Source of the DNA: Vanrija pseudolonga | Taxonomy: Eukaryota; Basidiomycota; Tremellomycetes; Trichosporonales; Trichosporonaceae | Direction: 5' to 3' | Assembly: GCF_020906515.1 (NCBI RefSeq) | Contig: NC_085852.1 | Span: 186,001 to 250,000 of the forward strand | Length of the DNA: 64,000 nucleotides | Shown here: piece by piece, positions 40,886 to 49,581 of the stretch | How positions within the stretch are numbered: position 1 is the first letter of the stretch | How the letters are laid out: each line of letters begins with the position of its first letter | Made by a program: the position numbers and the translations under genes | The notes under the pieces: model-generated | Database searches by the model: none | Told to the model about the DNA's origin: nothing | The model's input: the letters and a program-made list of their open reading frames with translations, nothing else

Positions 40886-40973
40886 GGTGCCGTTGGGTGC
40901 GAGATCGTATTGAGTCAAAAGACTCTGTGTACGTCGTGTGAGGGATGTTGAGAGAGTCGGAGCAGATGTGGAG

Positions 40974-42020
40974 TCAAGAAGAGGCGAAGCGAGGTGCCAA
41001 GGGGAGTCCACATTGTGGGAGTCCAACGAGGGGCCCCACCGATGACGTCGACGGGCAGGGACGTTGACCCGACACGGCTCCCAAGCCGCTTGGCCAGTCA
41101 CCCTCGAGCGCGGCCTTGCCGTCGCCGAGTTCGGTCAGCCACTCGGCATAAGATACGGCCCGCAGCCTCTCCCCCAGGTCATCACTGTGATTGTTGACGT
41201 TGTACGCGACTTGGCGCAGCGCCATCCTCACCACACAAGCCATCCGGGCGTTCTCGATGTCGCTCACTGTTCGGTGCGGATGAAAGCGAGCCAAGTCCAC
41301 GATGGTGACGGTGTAGTCTGTGTGCGCTGCCTGGACACGAGACAAGGCGGCGAGCATGAGCCCGCCCTGCCATCTAAAGTCGGGCGTCTCGCACCGGTGG
41401 AAGACAAACACGAGCTCGCGCAGAGGGACGGGGTTGGCGCCGAAGTTGATGACGTGGTACGGGTCGTCGCTGACCCAATTGAAATCGCACTGGACATGTA
41501 CCACCAGCCGCTGGAGGCCTGGTGGGAGGGGTGCCTGGATCTCGTGGTCAGCCGGGAGGGAGAGGTAGAGCACATAGGTCTGGGCCGGGATCGTTGACTC
41601 TTGCGGTGGGTGTTGCAAGTTGGCGAGGTGGACGCGGTGCAGGGTGTGCACGGAGGTGAACTCCGCCGCCATATCCTCTGAGACGGTGGGGATCGGGGTG
41701 GAGTTGATGATTTTGAACGGCACAATGTCGAGAATCTTGACCGCGCGAGGGGCCCACGGGAGGCGCGTGATCTTCGTCCCAAGGCGGTTCCCGACCGGCT
41801 GGACGAGGACGAGGCCATTGGCGCTCATCGTAGACGGCCACAGCTGGACATGGGCGAAGAGAATGGCGTCGACGGGTTTCTGGATAGAGCGGCATGTCGC
41901 GCGGAGGGAGACGAGGGACGGGATGGAGGCGAAGGAGAAGATGGTGTCGAAGAGGTGCGGGTAGGAGCGGTGGTCGATAGTGATGCGCGGTTTGCTGCCC
42001 GGCCTTGACAGCTCGGCCAT
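40974..42020 (-). CDS. F-box-like array protein, copy 32 (inverted)
   Basis: 348 aa on the minus strand, single exon. Starts AELSRPGSKPRITIDHRSYPHLFDTIFSFAS, a short basic extension before the family start near residue 14. LVSLRATCRSIQKPVD near 34-49, ITRLPWAPRAVKILDI near 83, VHTLHRVHLAN near 121, TYVLYLSLP near 146, LVVHVQCDF near 171, ELVFVFHRCE near 199, TIVDLARFHP near 235 and YAEWLTELGDGKAALEGDWP near 288. The last 30 residues overlap the upstream region of copy 31, including its GGGGCCCC, so a 3' intron may be missing from this model; no convincing donor-acceptor pair was found. Shares a 220-nt divergent promoter with copy 33. Confidence 0.75.
   Translation of the reverse strand: MAELSRPGSKPRITIDHRSYPHLFDTIFSFASIPSLVSLRATCRSIQKPVDAILFAHVQLWPSTMSANGLVLVQPVGNRLGTKITRLPWAPRAVKILDIVPFKIINSTPIPTVSEDMAAEFTSVHTLHRVHLANLQHPPQESTIPAQTYVLYLSLPADHEIQAPLPPGLQRLVVHVQCDFNWVSDDPYHVINFGANPVPLRELVFVFHRCETPDFRWQGGLMLAALSRVQAAHTDYTVTIVDLARFHPHRTVSDIENARMACVVRMALRQVAYNVNNHSDDLGERLRAVSYAEWLTELGDGKAALEGDWPSGLGAVSGQRPCPSTSSVGPLVGLPQCGLPLAPRFASS
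41030..41050. promoter_or_regulatory. CRE-like site plus GGGGCCCC upstream of copy 31
   Basis: On the minus strand CGACGTCATC, three bases, then GGGGCCCC, 145 nt before the copy 31 ATG, so the order relative to the gene is the same as on the plus strand. It lies inside the 3' end of the copy 32 frame. Confidence 0.55.
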
Positions 42021-42147
42021 TGTACCGAAAACGACAACCACTGTAGTTGTTGAGGTGTGAAGCGCAAAGAGAGAGACAGCGATGTGGATGTTGTTGATGC
42101 CAAGAATGCAAGGCGGTGGCCACCCTTTTAAGCGGTGTATACACCCT

Positions 42148-42155
42148 GGGGCCCC
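42148..42155. promoter_or_regulatory. GGGGCCCC element between copies 32 and 33
   Basis: The palindrome lies in the 220-nt divergent spacer, 86 nt before the copy 33 ATG and 128 nt before the copy 32 ATG, so one site could serve both genes. Confidence 0.5.
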
Positions 42156-42240
42156 ACAATCACCCGTCGATCACGCCCACCCCTGACAAATCGCCCAACA
42201 TGCTCTCAACCTCGCTCTTATCACCTCGCACATCCCCATT

Positions 42241-43334
42241 ATGCGCCGCGGCGCGCCGGTACTCGACTACAGCGCGCACCCGCACATCATCGAGGACATT
42301 GTCTCATACGCCCCGCTATCGGCGCTCATCTCCCTGCGCGCGACGTGCCGTGGCCTCCGACGGCTGGCTGATGCCCGTCTGTTCGCCCATGTCCAGCTAC
42401 AGCAAGTCGGCACCGGCCGCAGCCAGTCGACCTTCCTCACGCTGCCTGCGCGCACGTCACTCACCCCCGTCTCCGACGTGCCCCGCCTGCCGTGGTCTCT
42501 CGGCCACATACGCGCCCTGGATGTCGACACGGCCGTCACGCTACGCGATGGCTCGCACAAGTTCCCGAAGCTGCATACACTGCGGCGTGTCCACAACACC
42601 GAGGTGGTCGTGATCCATCTGCACGACTTCGAGGGCGTGCACACCGTGATCGACTGCATCGCCGTCCCGAAGTCGTCGACACGGTATGACGTGTGCTTCA
42701 CGCTTCCTCGCCACGCGCGCCGGAGCATCCTGCACATCAGCTATCCGAGGCTGAACACGCACTCGCCACGGATATCAATGGCGCCGTACACCTCCCTCGT
42801 GGACGACTTCACGTTCGTGTTCTGGCCTCCCGAGGACAAGCTGCCGCACGTGTGGGCGCTCGAATGGCAGTACGACACGATCTACTACGCCGTCGCGTAC
42901 GCTGGGACCAAGTACGCCGTCACCGTCGTCGGGTGGGAGAAGGTCTCGCCGCGGCTAGCGGACGCGATTGAGCTCGGCGGAGACGTTGACGCCGCGCTCG
43001 AGGCTGAGCGCACAGCCGCGAGGGATCACTTCGAGCAGGGCGTCGGGTCGGGTCGGCTCTTGTCCGCGTACCAGCCCGCCGAGATGGCCGACCTCATCTG
43101 CAACAACATGCGCGTGCTCACGCTCGAGGACTGGCACCGCGAGCTGGGGGACAGGCGTGAGCTCGAGGGCGAGTTTATACGTCTGCGACAGGGCGACGCG
43201 AGGGTGGGTCCCGTGTATGAGCGGATGCTGATGGACGTCAGGCCGGCCGCCGGCGGAGTAGCACCGCGCAGGCGGATATTGGCAAGGCGTGGAGTGCTCG
43301 GAAGAGGCAGGCGCAGGATTGTGCGACGCAATAG
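42241..43334 (+). CDS. F-box-like array protein, copy 33, basic tail
   Basis: Preferred model 42241..43203 + 43242..43334, 351 aa. Starts RRGAPVLDYSAHPHIIEDIVSYAP; LISLRATCRGLRRLAD near 28-43, FLTLPARTS near 64, VPRLPWSLGHIRALDVD near 80, LHTLRRVHNTE near 110, VIDCIAVPK near 136, SILHISYPR near 161, DFTFVFWPPED near 190, TVVGWEKVSPR near 227 and LEDWHRELGDRRELEGEF near 297. The 38-nt intron (GTGGGT, GCTGATG, GTCAG, phase 0) gives a 30-residue Arg/Gln/Ala-rich tail. If it is not spliced, the frame runs to 43488 (415 aa) with an Arg-rich tail; either end is basic. Pairs with copy 32 around a shared GGGGCCCC. Confidence 0.75.
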
Positions 43335-43730
43335 CGTGCTGCTGTTTCATCTCCCAAGCAACCGTTGCCTCGCAAGCGAGCGAACGAGGAGCATTTCGCG
43401 CTCCTGTCCTGGCACAGTCCCCTGTGGGCAACGGGCCCATGGCAGCCTGGCGTCGCCGTGCCAGTTATGGAGACTAAGGCGTACCTGAAGCACAGCACAT
43501 CGCTCGCAGCGTGCGAGCTTATCATATAGACAGGAGCCCGTACATGAGTCCCGAGAGTGTTGTACATAGGCATGGATTATGCGCGGCGACAGGACAGCTC
43601 AGGCATGATGATCGCCTGACTACGGGGCCCCGCTGACCTCAACAACCGCCGAAGCGGTGCTGTCGTACCGCGAACTCGACCTTTGACAACCTCGACTCCA
43701 CTTCCATCTCATCTCTTCAACCACCTCGCC
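43335..43730. other. Spacer, copies 33-34
   Basis: Possible Arg-rich tail of unspliced copy 33 up to 43488, then the GGGGCCCC element at 43624. Nothing else seen. Confidence 0.55.
43624..43631. promoter_or_regulatory. GGGGCCCC element upstream of copy 34
   Basis: Palindrome in CTGACTACGGGGCCCCG, 100 nt before the copy 34 ATG. Confidence 0.5.
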
Positions 43731-44739
43731 ATGCCAGCGATAATCAACCACGAAGCCTACCCGCACCTCTTCGACGTGATCCTGTCCGCGGCGCCACTGG
43801 GCTCGCTGATCCCACTGCGCGCGACGTGCCGCGGCATCCGGGACCGTATCGACGCGCTGCTGTTCGCGCACGTCGAGCTGCACACCTTCCCGGACCCCAA
43901 CGGGCCACGAGTCCTCGTCATGACCCCGCCTGCGTCGACAGCCCTGGCTACGACGTCCGAGTTCCCGCGCCTGCCGTATGTGCCGAGTGCGGTCCGCACC
44001 CTCGACATTGCGATTCGCGACGGGCTCATGGTGCCCGAGACGGACGGCTTCAGCCGCCTCGAGACGATGCGCCCGTTCCACCGCCGCTCTGCCGCTGCGC
44101 GGTTCCAGCCCACGACGGTCGTACAGCGCGTCTCGACGACCGAGCTGGCCATGGCTGTCCAGGTGCCCGCTAGCGCGCGCCGCCTCGTCCTGCACGTGCA
44201 GTATGACGCCGTGCCGCCGCACCGCAAGAACCGCATCGCGATCGAAGGTTCCGTGACCGACTTTATCCTCGTCTTCTGGCCCGAGAAGGCACACACGGCC
44301 GCACGCGTCCCGACCGCGTCGTGGCTCTTCCACTGCCTGCAGAACATCCTTCCCCTAGAGGGGGAGTACAGCGTGACGATCGTCGGCCTGGAACGCGTCT
44401 TCGCTGCGGCGCTCGATGCCGCCGACGAGCCAGCAGCGTGGTTCGAGGCCAACCGCGCGCAGATCCGCGCGCACTGCCTCGACCGGTACCCCCGCCTGCG
44501 GCAGAGCAAGGCCGGCCTCGCGTTTGTCGATAACGTGTTCGCGCGCACCCGCTGGCTCGAGTACGACGAGTGGAGGGACGAGCTGGGCGACGAGCGGCGC
44601 GAGATCGAGGGCACGTGGAGCGTAACGCGTCGTGGACCCATGGTGAGTGTGTATTGCTGTATTGTGCTGATCCCAGGACGCGCGGCGCGAGGCGCAGAAG
44701 GCGCGCGCGGCGGCGCACCACGTCAAGGACCTGTGGTAG
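43731..44739 (+). CDS. F-box-like array protein, copy 34
   Basis: Spliced 43731..44642 + 44677..44739, 324 aa. Starts PAIINHEAYPHLFDVILSAAP; LIPLRATCRGIRDRID near 26-41, VMTPPASTA near 63, FPRLPYVPSAVRTLDIA near 78, LETMRPFHRRS near 109, LVLHVQYD near 153, DFILVFWPEK near 178, TIVGLERVFAAA near 214 and YDEWRDELGDERREIEGTW near 279. The 34-nt intron (GTGAGT, GTGCTGATC, CCCAG, phase 0) leads to a 20-residue Ala/Arg helix-like tail (DARREAQKARAAAHH...). Intron retention would continue in frame to 44942 and overlap copy 35. GGGGCCCC sits 100 nt upstream. Confidence 0.85.
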
Positions 44740-44773
44740 TACGAGGCGGCGCACCTCGCACCGCTGGCAGGAC

Positions 44774-44780
44774 ATATAAT
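44774..44780 (+). promoter_or_regulatory. TATA box of copy 35
   Basis: ATATAAT within GACATATAATGCG, 62 nt before the ATG at 44842. The ATG inside it is therefore unlikely to start translation. Confidence 0.55.
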
Positions 44781-44841
44781 GCGACTCTATCCCCAACTTC
44801 AACTCCACCACCTCACCAAAACCACCCACCCCACACCGACG

Positions 44842-45813
44842 ATGGACCACACTGCATTTCCCGACAGAATCGACAGGATCCTGGTCTTCGCGCCAGACGA
44901 CACGCTTCTGCCCTTCCGCGGCACCTCGAAGGCGTACTTTGAGCGATGCAATCGGATGCTCCTGTCTCATGTCGCCCTCACTTGGGTCTCGCGACAGACT
45001 CTCAGCGAGGAGCCTGTCATCCAGAGGCACCAGTATAGCACCATCGACCCGGAGGGCGCCTTCATCCTCACCTCGACCACTGCACCGACGCGCCGTCTCC
45101 CATTCTTGCCCGAACACGTAAAGATTATCGACCTCATGTCGGATGGCCCTCGTCGGCAGCTTCTCCAGCTGTGCACGCACCTACACACCATCCGCCGGCG
45201 CGGCAGCCCAGGCCGCATGGTGGTGTGCCTTCCCTCACCGGCCACGGTTGTCGACTACATTGACCTGCGGGCCACCCCCGGGGAGGCCACGATGCTCGTT
45301 GCCCCGCCCGACGGTCCCGCAGAACGCATTGTGCATCTCAATGCGGTTGGCCCCCTGATCCCCGGGGGAAGGATCAGCATTCCATATGGGACAGTACCGA
45401 ACACATTCCCTGTCGTCGTCACTCTCGTCCTTTGGCCGCCGTGCGGCACAACAGTCTCCGCTATTCCTGACCTGGACGTCAACCTGATTCTCATCATCCT
45501 CCGAGCAATCTTCATTATGTGGGATGAAGCGGCGCCTGTCTCTGTCACTGTCGTCGGCATGGAAAACCACCTGCAGTCGGGCGTACCACTGCCCAACGGC
45601 GAACAGTTCACGAACAACTTAGTGGACAGATTCGTCGCCAGGACGGGCAAGCACCCCGACTTGTTCACCCTTGTACCACCCCTCAGGGCTGCCCTAGACA
45701 GCGGTACGAGGCTCATCACTCGCACGGAGTGGCTGCAGGAGTTGGGTGACAGGAAGGATGTGCTTGCGGAGTGGGTTGAAGTGGAGTGTGGGTCCCTGGA
45801 TGATCGTCGATAG
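44842..45813 (+). CDS. F-box-like array protein, copy 35
   Basis: 323 aa, single exon, the first of the block that mostly lacks the 3' intron. Starts DHTAFPDRIDRILVFAP; LLPFRGTSKAYFERCN near 22-37, where Cys-Asn replaces the usual Ile-Asp and groups it with copies 36-38. RRLPFLPEHVKIIDLM near 84, LHTIRRRGSPGR near 113, TVVDYIDLRA near 134, IVHLNAVGP near 162, TLVLWPPCG near 192, TVVGMENHLQ near 235 and RTEWLQELGDRKDVLAEWVE near 294. A TATA box (ATATAAT at 44774) stands about 65 nt upstream; an earlier in-frame ATG at 44779 overlaps it and is unlikely to be used. Confidence 0.85.
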   Translation: MDHTAFPDRIDRILVFAPDDTLLPFRGTSKAYFERCNRMLLSHVALTWVSRQTLSEEPVIQRHQYSTIDPEGAFILTSTTAPTRRLPFLPEHVKIIDLMSDGPRRQLLQLCTHLHTIRRRGSPGRMVVCLPSPATVVDYIDLRATPGEATMLVAPPDGPAERIVHLNAVGPLIPGGRISIPYGTVPNTFPVVVTLVLWPPCGTTVSAIPDLDVNLILIILRAIFIMWDEAAPVSVTVVGMENHLQSGVPLPNGEQFTNNLVDRFVARTGKHPDLFTLVPPLRAALDSGTRLITRTEWLQELGDRKDVLAEWVEVECGSLDDRR

Positions 45814-46059
45814 GCCTGCAAGCAATGCATGGAGCCATGTGTCTGGAGGCGAGTTTGACGCAATTGTCACCCTGGGCGAGCACAACCACTCCGCTCCCGA
45901 AGCTGAGTAGCAAAGACGCACGCACCCATGAGCGACCCGTGGGGCGAAGCACGCGGGCGCCGGTGTCAATGGAGTCGCTGCACCGCTTGCTCCCAGTGCG
46001 ACCTTCGCATAAAGAGGCGACGGCCTGCCTATCCCCTGATTGACATTACTCATCTCATC

Positions 46060-46980
46060 ATGACCACCCAAACACTCTCCATGGCAGTCGTCGCCAGTCC
46101 GCCAGTGACAATAGACCCCACCGCCTTCCCAACAATCCTGGACACGATCATCGCCCACAGCTGCGCAAGCACCCTCTTGGCCCTCCGTGCAACCTCAAAA
46201 GCCTTCCTCGAACGGTGTAATCCCCGCCTCGTTGGGCACATCATCCTGCCTCATCGTGAACACGGTGCGGAGTGGGACGGCGACGGGCAGTGCCAGGATG
46301 CCGATGTCTTCCCCCGGCCCTCCCCCTTCCCCCGCTTGCCGATGCTCCTTGGCTACGTGCGCATAATGGACCAACTGTCGCTGGTAGACCATCCAGAGGA
46401 CTTGGACGGACAACTCACCGGCCTCGAGACGCTACGGCGCATGGACGGCGCTTGGAGTGCCCCGCAGTTCAACCCCTCGTTGACCGTGGTCGACTTTGTC
46501 AACTTGGTCCCCGAGGACCCCGTCTGGCGAGATGAGATAAACATTAGCATTCCCACGGGGCCTCGGCGCGCGGTCCTGCATCTGCGCTACGACGCCCGCG
46601 ACGCGTCGCAGATGGGCCGCTTCGTGGCACTCTTCGACTCTGGCAATGTGCGCGATTTCGTGTTCGTGCTGTGGCCGATCAACGTCCACCCCTCAGGCGG
46701 TGGCGAGATGCGGTTCTTGTTCGGCACGATCGCCCAGGTTCTCAGCGACTGGCGGGAGACGGAGGCGCGCAGTATCACTCTCGTCGGGATAGGGATGTGC
46801 GCTGGTGCGCCGACGGACACCGAGTCGCTCTGGGACGCCGTGGAGCCCTTCTTGACACAGACCGATAGGGATGCTGGTGGGCATCGGCGGCATGCTGTCC
46901 GGTTCGTCGCGCATCAGGAGTGGTGGGATGAGCTTGGGGGAAGGCGGGAGATCGAGAGGGTGGGGCCTGCATGGGCGTGA
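46060..46980 (+). CDS. F-box-like array protein, copy 36
   Basis: 306 aa, single exon. An N-terminal extension TTQTLSMAVVASPP precedes VTIDPTAFPTILDTIIAHS near 16; copy 37 has a comparable TTQPTTVVSPP extension. LLALRATSKAFLERCN near 39-54, PFPRLPMLLGYVRIMDQL near 88, LETLRRMDGAWSA near 123, TVVDFVNLVPED near 143, RAVLHLRYDA near 169, DFVFVLWPINV near 206, TLVGIGMCAGAP near 240 and HQEWWDELGGRREIERVGPAW near 285. Glu-Arg-Val-Gly replaces EGVW. No splice signals after the signature. The ATG follows CATCTCATC, a leader similar to copy 37. Confidence 0.85.
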   Translation: MTTQTLSMAVVASPPVTIDPTAFPTILDTIIAHSCASTLLALRATSKAFLERCNPRLVGHIILPHREHGAEWDGDGQCQDADVFPRPSPFPRLPMLLGYVRIMDQLSLVDHPEDLDGQLTGLETLRRMDGAWSAPQFNPSLTVVDFVNLVPEDPVWRDEINISIPTGPRRAVLHLRYDARDASQMGRFVALFDSGNVRDFVFVLWPINVHPSGGGEMRFLFGTIAQVLSDWRETEARSITLVGIGMCAGAPTDTESLWDAVEPFLTQTDRDAGGHRRHAVRFVAHQEWWDELGGRREIERVGPAWA

Positions 46981-47147
46981 TACTGCACCACAGCTCAAGA
47001 GTGTGCACGCGCACCGTGCATCTGGAGGACTCGACCCGCTGTACTGTGCTATGTACATGGTGTTGAACGATGTTACTGAGGTCCTTGTATGGCCACTTCG
47101 GTGGTTGAGGGAAGACGATCTGCGCCGCGCCCCCAGTCGCCTGAGCG

Positions 47148-47154
47148 TATAAAT
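47148..47154 (+). promoter_or_regulatory. TATA box of copy 37
   Basis: TATAAAT in GAGCGTATAAATGCC, 51 nt before the ATG at 47199. Confidence 0.6.
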
Positions 47155-47198
47155 GCCGCACCGTCACTCAACCTACTTTCAACATCACTCTACCCACC

Positions 47199-48155
47199 AT
47201 GACCACCCAACCAACCACCGTGGTCTCTCCACCCACCCCAGCCCCTCCCACAACCCCCACAGTGACGCTCAACCACACCGCGTACCCGTACATCATCGAC
47301 ACGATCGTCGCCAACTGCTCGTTTGACGCGCTCCTCGCCCTCAGGAGAACATCCAAGACCTTCCTCGCACGCTGCAACGCAATTCTCCTCGACCACGCTA
47401 AATTCAACACTCGCGACGGTCCCTCCTTCCCCAGTGGTCATGATGACGAGCTCAACATGTTGCTATCGGCTCGGTTTCCAGGACGGCGCGTGCCGCCCGC
47501 CCCCCAGTACATTCGTACTCTCGACTTGGTGGGTCACGGCCTGATCTGGCTCACCACTCCGGTGGGCTTTACAAAACTCGAAACCCTCCGCCGCATGCAA
47601 GGCGCATGGAGAACGGATGGCTTCTCTCCCTCAACGGCGGTTGTCGACTTCCTCGACTTCTCGACCATGCCCCACTTCTGCCGTCACATTCACATACCTG
47701 CGGGGCCGATCCGTTCAGTCATCCACTTTCGGTACAACCTCAACTTCCTCCGCCAGAAATACGTATTCCCGACGGTGAAAAACAACGGTACGGTGGAGGA
47801 CGTCACCATTGTCCTCTGGCCCACTCAAGCGTCGGCCCAGCCCAAGGGATTCCTCGTCTCCCTCATCCTCAGCCTGGTCAAGGGCTGGGACATGACGGCG
47901 GTGAAGGGAGCGATAACGCTCGTGGGCATGGACAGAGAGGATGGTGGCGGAATGGCCGCAGCGAACCTATGGGATATGGTCGAGCAGGTCTCCAGCCACC
48001 CGAGGTTCTCTACCATGACTGGTGGTCACTTGGTTTCCGACGCCAACCGCCCTACCACGAGGTTCCTTACGCGTGAAGAGTGGTGGACCGAGTTGGGTGA
48101 CAGGAAGGCTGTTGAGGGCGAATGGCCGACAACGACAGCCTGGGCCGCCGTGTAG
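47199..48155 (+). CDS. F-box-like array protein, copy 37
   Basis: 318 aa, single exon. A Pro/Thr-rich extension of about 22 residues precedes VTLNHTAYPYIIDTIVANCS. LLALRRTSKTFLARCN near 46-61, RVPPAPQYIRTLDLVGHG near 97, LETLRRMQGAWRTDG near 127, AVVDFLDFST near 147, SVIHFRYNLN near 171, DVTIVLWPTQA near 202, TLVGMDREDGGG near 240 and REEWWTELGDRKAVEGEWP near 291. TATAAAT lies 51 nt upstream of the ATG. Tyr replaces Trp-Asp after His-Phe-Arg in the HLxW motif, as in copies 36, 38 and 39. Confidence 0.9.
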   Translation: MTTQPTTVVSPPTPAPPTTPTVTLNHTAYPYIIDTIVANCSFDALLALRRTSKTFLARCNAILLDHAKFNTRDGPSFPSGHDDELNMLLSARFPGRRVPPAPQYIRTLDLVGHGLIWLTTPVGFTKLETLRRMQGAWRTDGFSPSTAVVDFLDFSTMPHFCRHIHIPAGPIRSVIHFRYNLNFLRQKYVFPTVKNNGTVEDVTIVLWPTQASAQPKGFLVSLILSLVKGWDMTAVKGAITLVGMDREDGGGMAAANLWDMVEQVSSHPRFSTMTGGHLVSDANRPTTRFLTREEWWTELGDRKAVEGEWPTTTAWAAV

Positions 48156-48398
48156 ATCGAAGCGCTCCGCCCGATAGCTGGCTCCTAAGTATGTATGTAC
48201 GCAGTTCGAAGGATAGCAGTCAAGGCGCTGCTGATGCATGACAGATGTGTGTGGTGCAAGCCCTGGCGCACACACCATGCACACACCAGAGGAGGGCGGT
48301 CATCCAACGACGCCCCTTCTTGTCCCCAGTCGGCTGGCTGGCTGCACTACAAATTCCCTCCCACAACGCAATCCACTCTCAACACCACTCATCCCACC

Positions 48399-49346
48399 AT
48401 GTCGACCACAACTCCTGCCGTCACCATAGACCACACCGGCTACCCAAACATCATCGACAAGATCGTCAACCACAGCGACGCCGACGCGCTGCTCGCGCTG
48501 CGCGGCACGTCCCAGGCTTTCCGCGCGCGCTGCGACCGCCTTCTGTTCCACCACGCCGTCATCGACCTCTCCGACGAGGACAAGCGCAGACCACCACGCA
48601 CCGCAGACGACGCCCGCAATTATCGCGGCACTGACGACCGCGTCGCCAAGTCAGTCAAGTCTCGTTCGTGCAGCGGCGTCCTACCCCCACTCTACAGGAA
48701 GGTGCGCATCCTCGACCATGTCACCGAGCACCACCCCCCACTGCCAGTGGCGAGGCGCTTCACACAGATACACACTCTCCGCCGCACCAACCGCGCATGG
48801 GCGCTCATGGGGCCTGCAATGTTCTACCCTTCCGACGTCGTCGTCGACTTTATCGATGTGGCCACCGACCTCGTTGGCTACATGTACCGCTCCGTCATCA
48901 AGATTCCACTCAAGACCGAGCGCCGCGTCATGCACTTCCACTATGACCCCGCGGTCGACATTGAAAGGCGTATCGGTATTGAGGTCTACAACGAGGTCGC
49001 CGGCGCGTGCGACTTCACCTTTGTTCTCTGGGCAGAGAGTGTCCCCGACGCCCCACCTGCCTTTCTCAGCATGGCACTGAGGTCGGCCGTGTTGACGGCC
49101 GGAGACCGGTTGAACGACACTCTGCACCCAACCCTGACCATCACGGTCGTCCTCCAACATGGTCTCGATCCTGCCGATATGGACAGGTGGTTCCAGCGCA
49201 TGATGCAGCCCCGTCCATACGAGTACCACGTCCGCGATCAGAAAGCCTTACGCAATGCGATGAGGTTCATCACGATCGACGAGTGGTGGGCGGAGCTCGG
49301 GGAGGCCAAGGACGTCGAGGGCGTGTGGCCTCAGGCCTTGGCTTGA
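48399..49346 (+). CDS. F-box-like array protein, copy 38
   Basis: 315 aa, single exon. Starts STTTPAVTIDHTGYPNIIDKIVNHSD; LLALRGTSQAFRARCD near 31-46, a charged loop rich in Asp and Arg near 57-88, VLPPLYRKVRILDHVTEH near 94, IHTLRRTNRAWALMG near 124, VVVDFIDVATDL near 147, RVMHFHYDP near 174, DFTFVLWAESV near 206, LTITVVLQHGLDPADM near 247 (the VGLE motif is replaced) and IDEWWAELGEAKDVEGVWP near 291. The last 4 residues follow the signature and no intron is present. The upstream frame is open but holds only leader sequence. Confidence 0.9.
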   Translation: MSTTTPAVTIDHTGYPNIIDKIVNHSDADALLALRGTSQAFRARCDRLLFHHAVIDLSDEDKRRPPRTADDARNYRGTDDRVAKSVKSRSCSGVLPPLYRKVRILDHVTEHHPPLPVARRFTQIHTLRRTNRAWALMGPAMFYPSDVVVDFIDVATDLVGYMYRSVIKIPLKTERRVMHFHYDPAVDIERRIGIEVYNEVAGACDFTFVLWAESVPDAPPAFLSMALRSAVLTAGDRLNDTLHPTLTITVVLQHGLDPADMDRWFQRMMQPRPYEYHVRDQKALRNAMRFITIDEWWAELGEAKDVEGVWPQALA

Positions 49347-49581
49347 TAGCCGCGTCATGTCGTGGCTCTAGTATCGACAAACAGGCGGCTAGAAGATGGG
49401 AGCACCCGGTGAAGTGTGGCTGCAGTGACAACTGGTCGACTTCGGGCAGTAAAGCGAGAAACGGACTCTATTTATGGCGCAATGATTTGTATTTAAGCCG
49501 ATGGACGATTACAACCCTCCCAATACCGGTCTAATAGATCTCGATAGCAGTGTAGCCCTCGCCATTTCACAATCGCCCACA

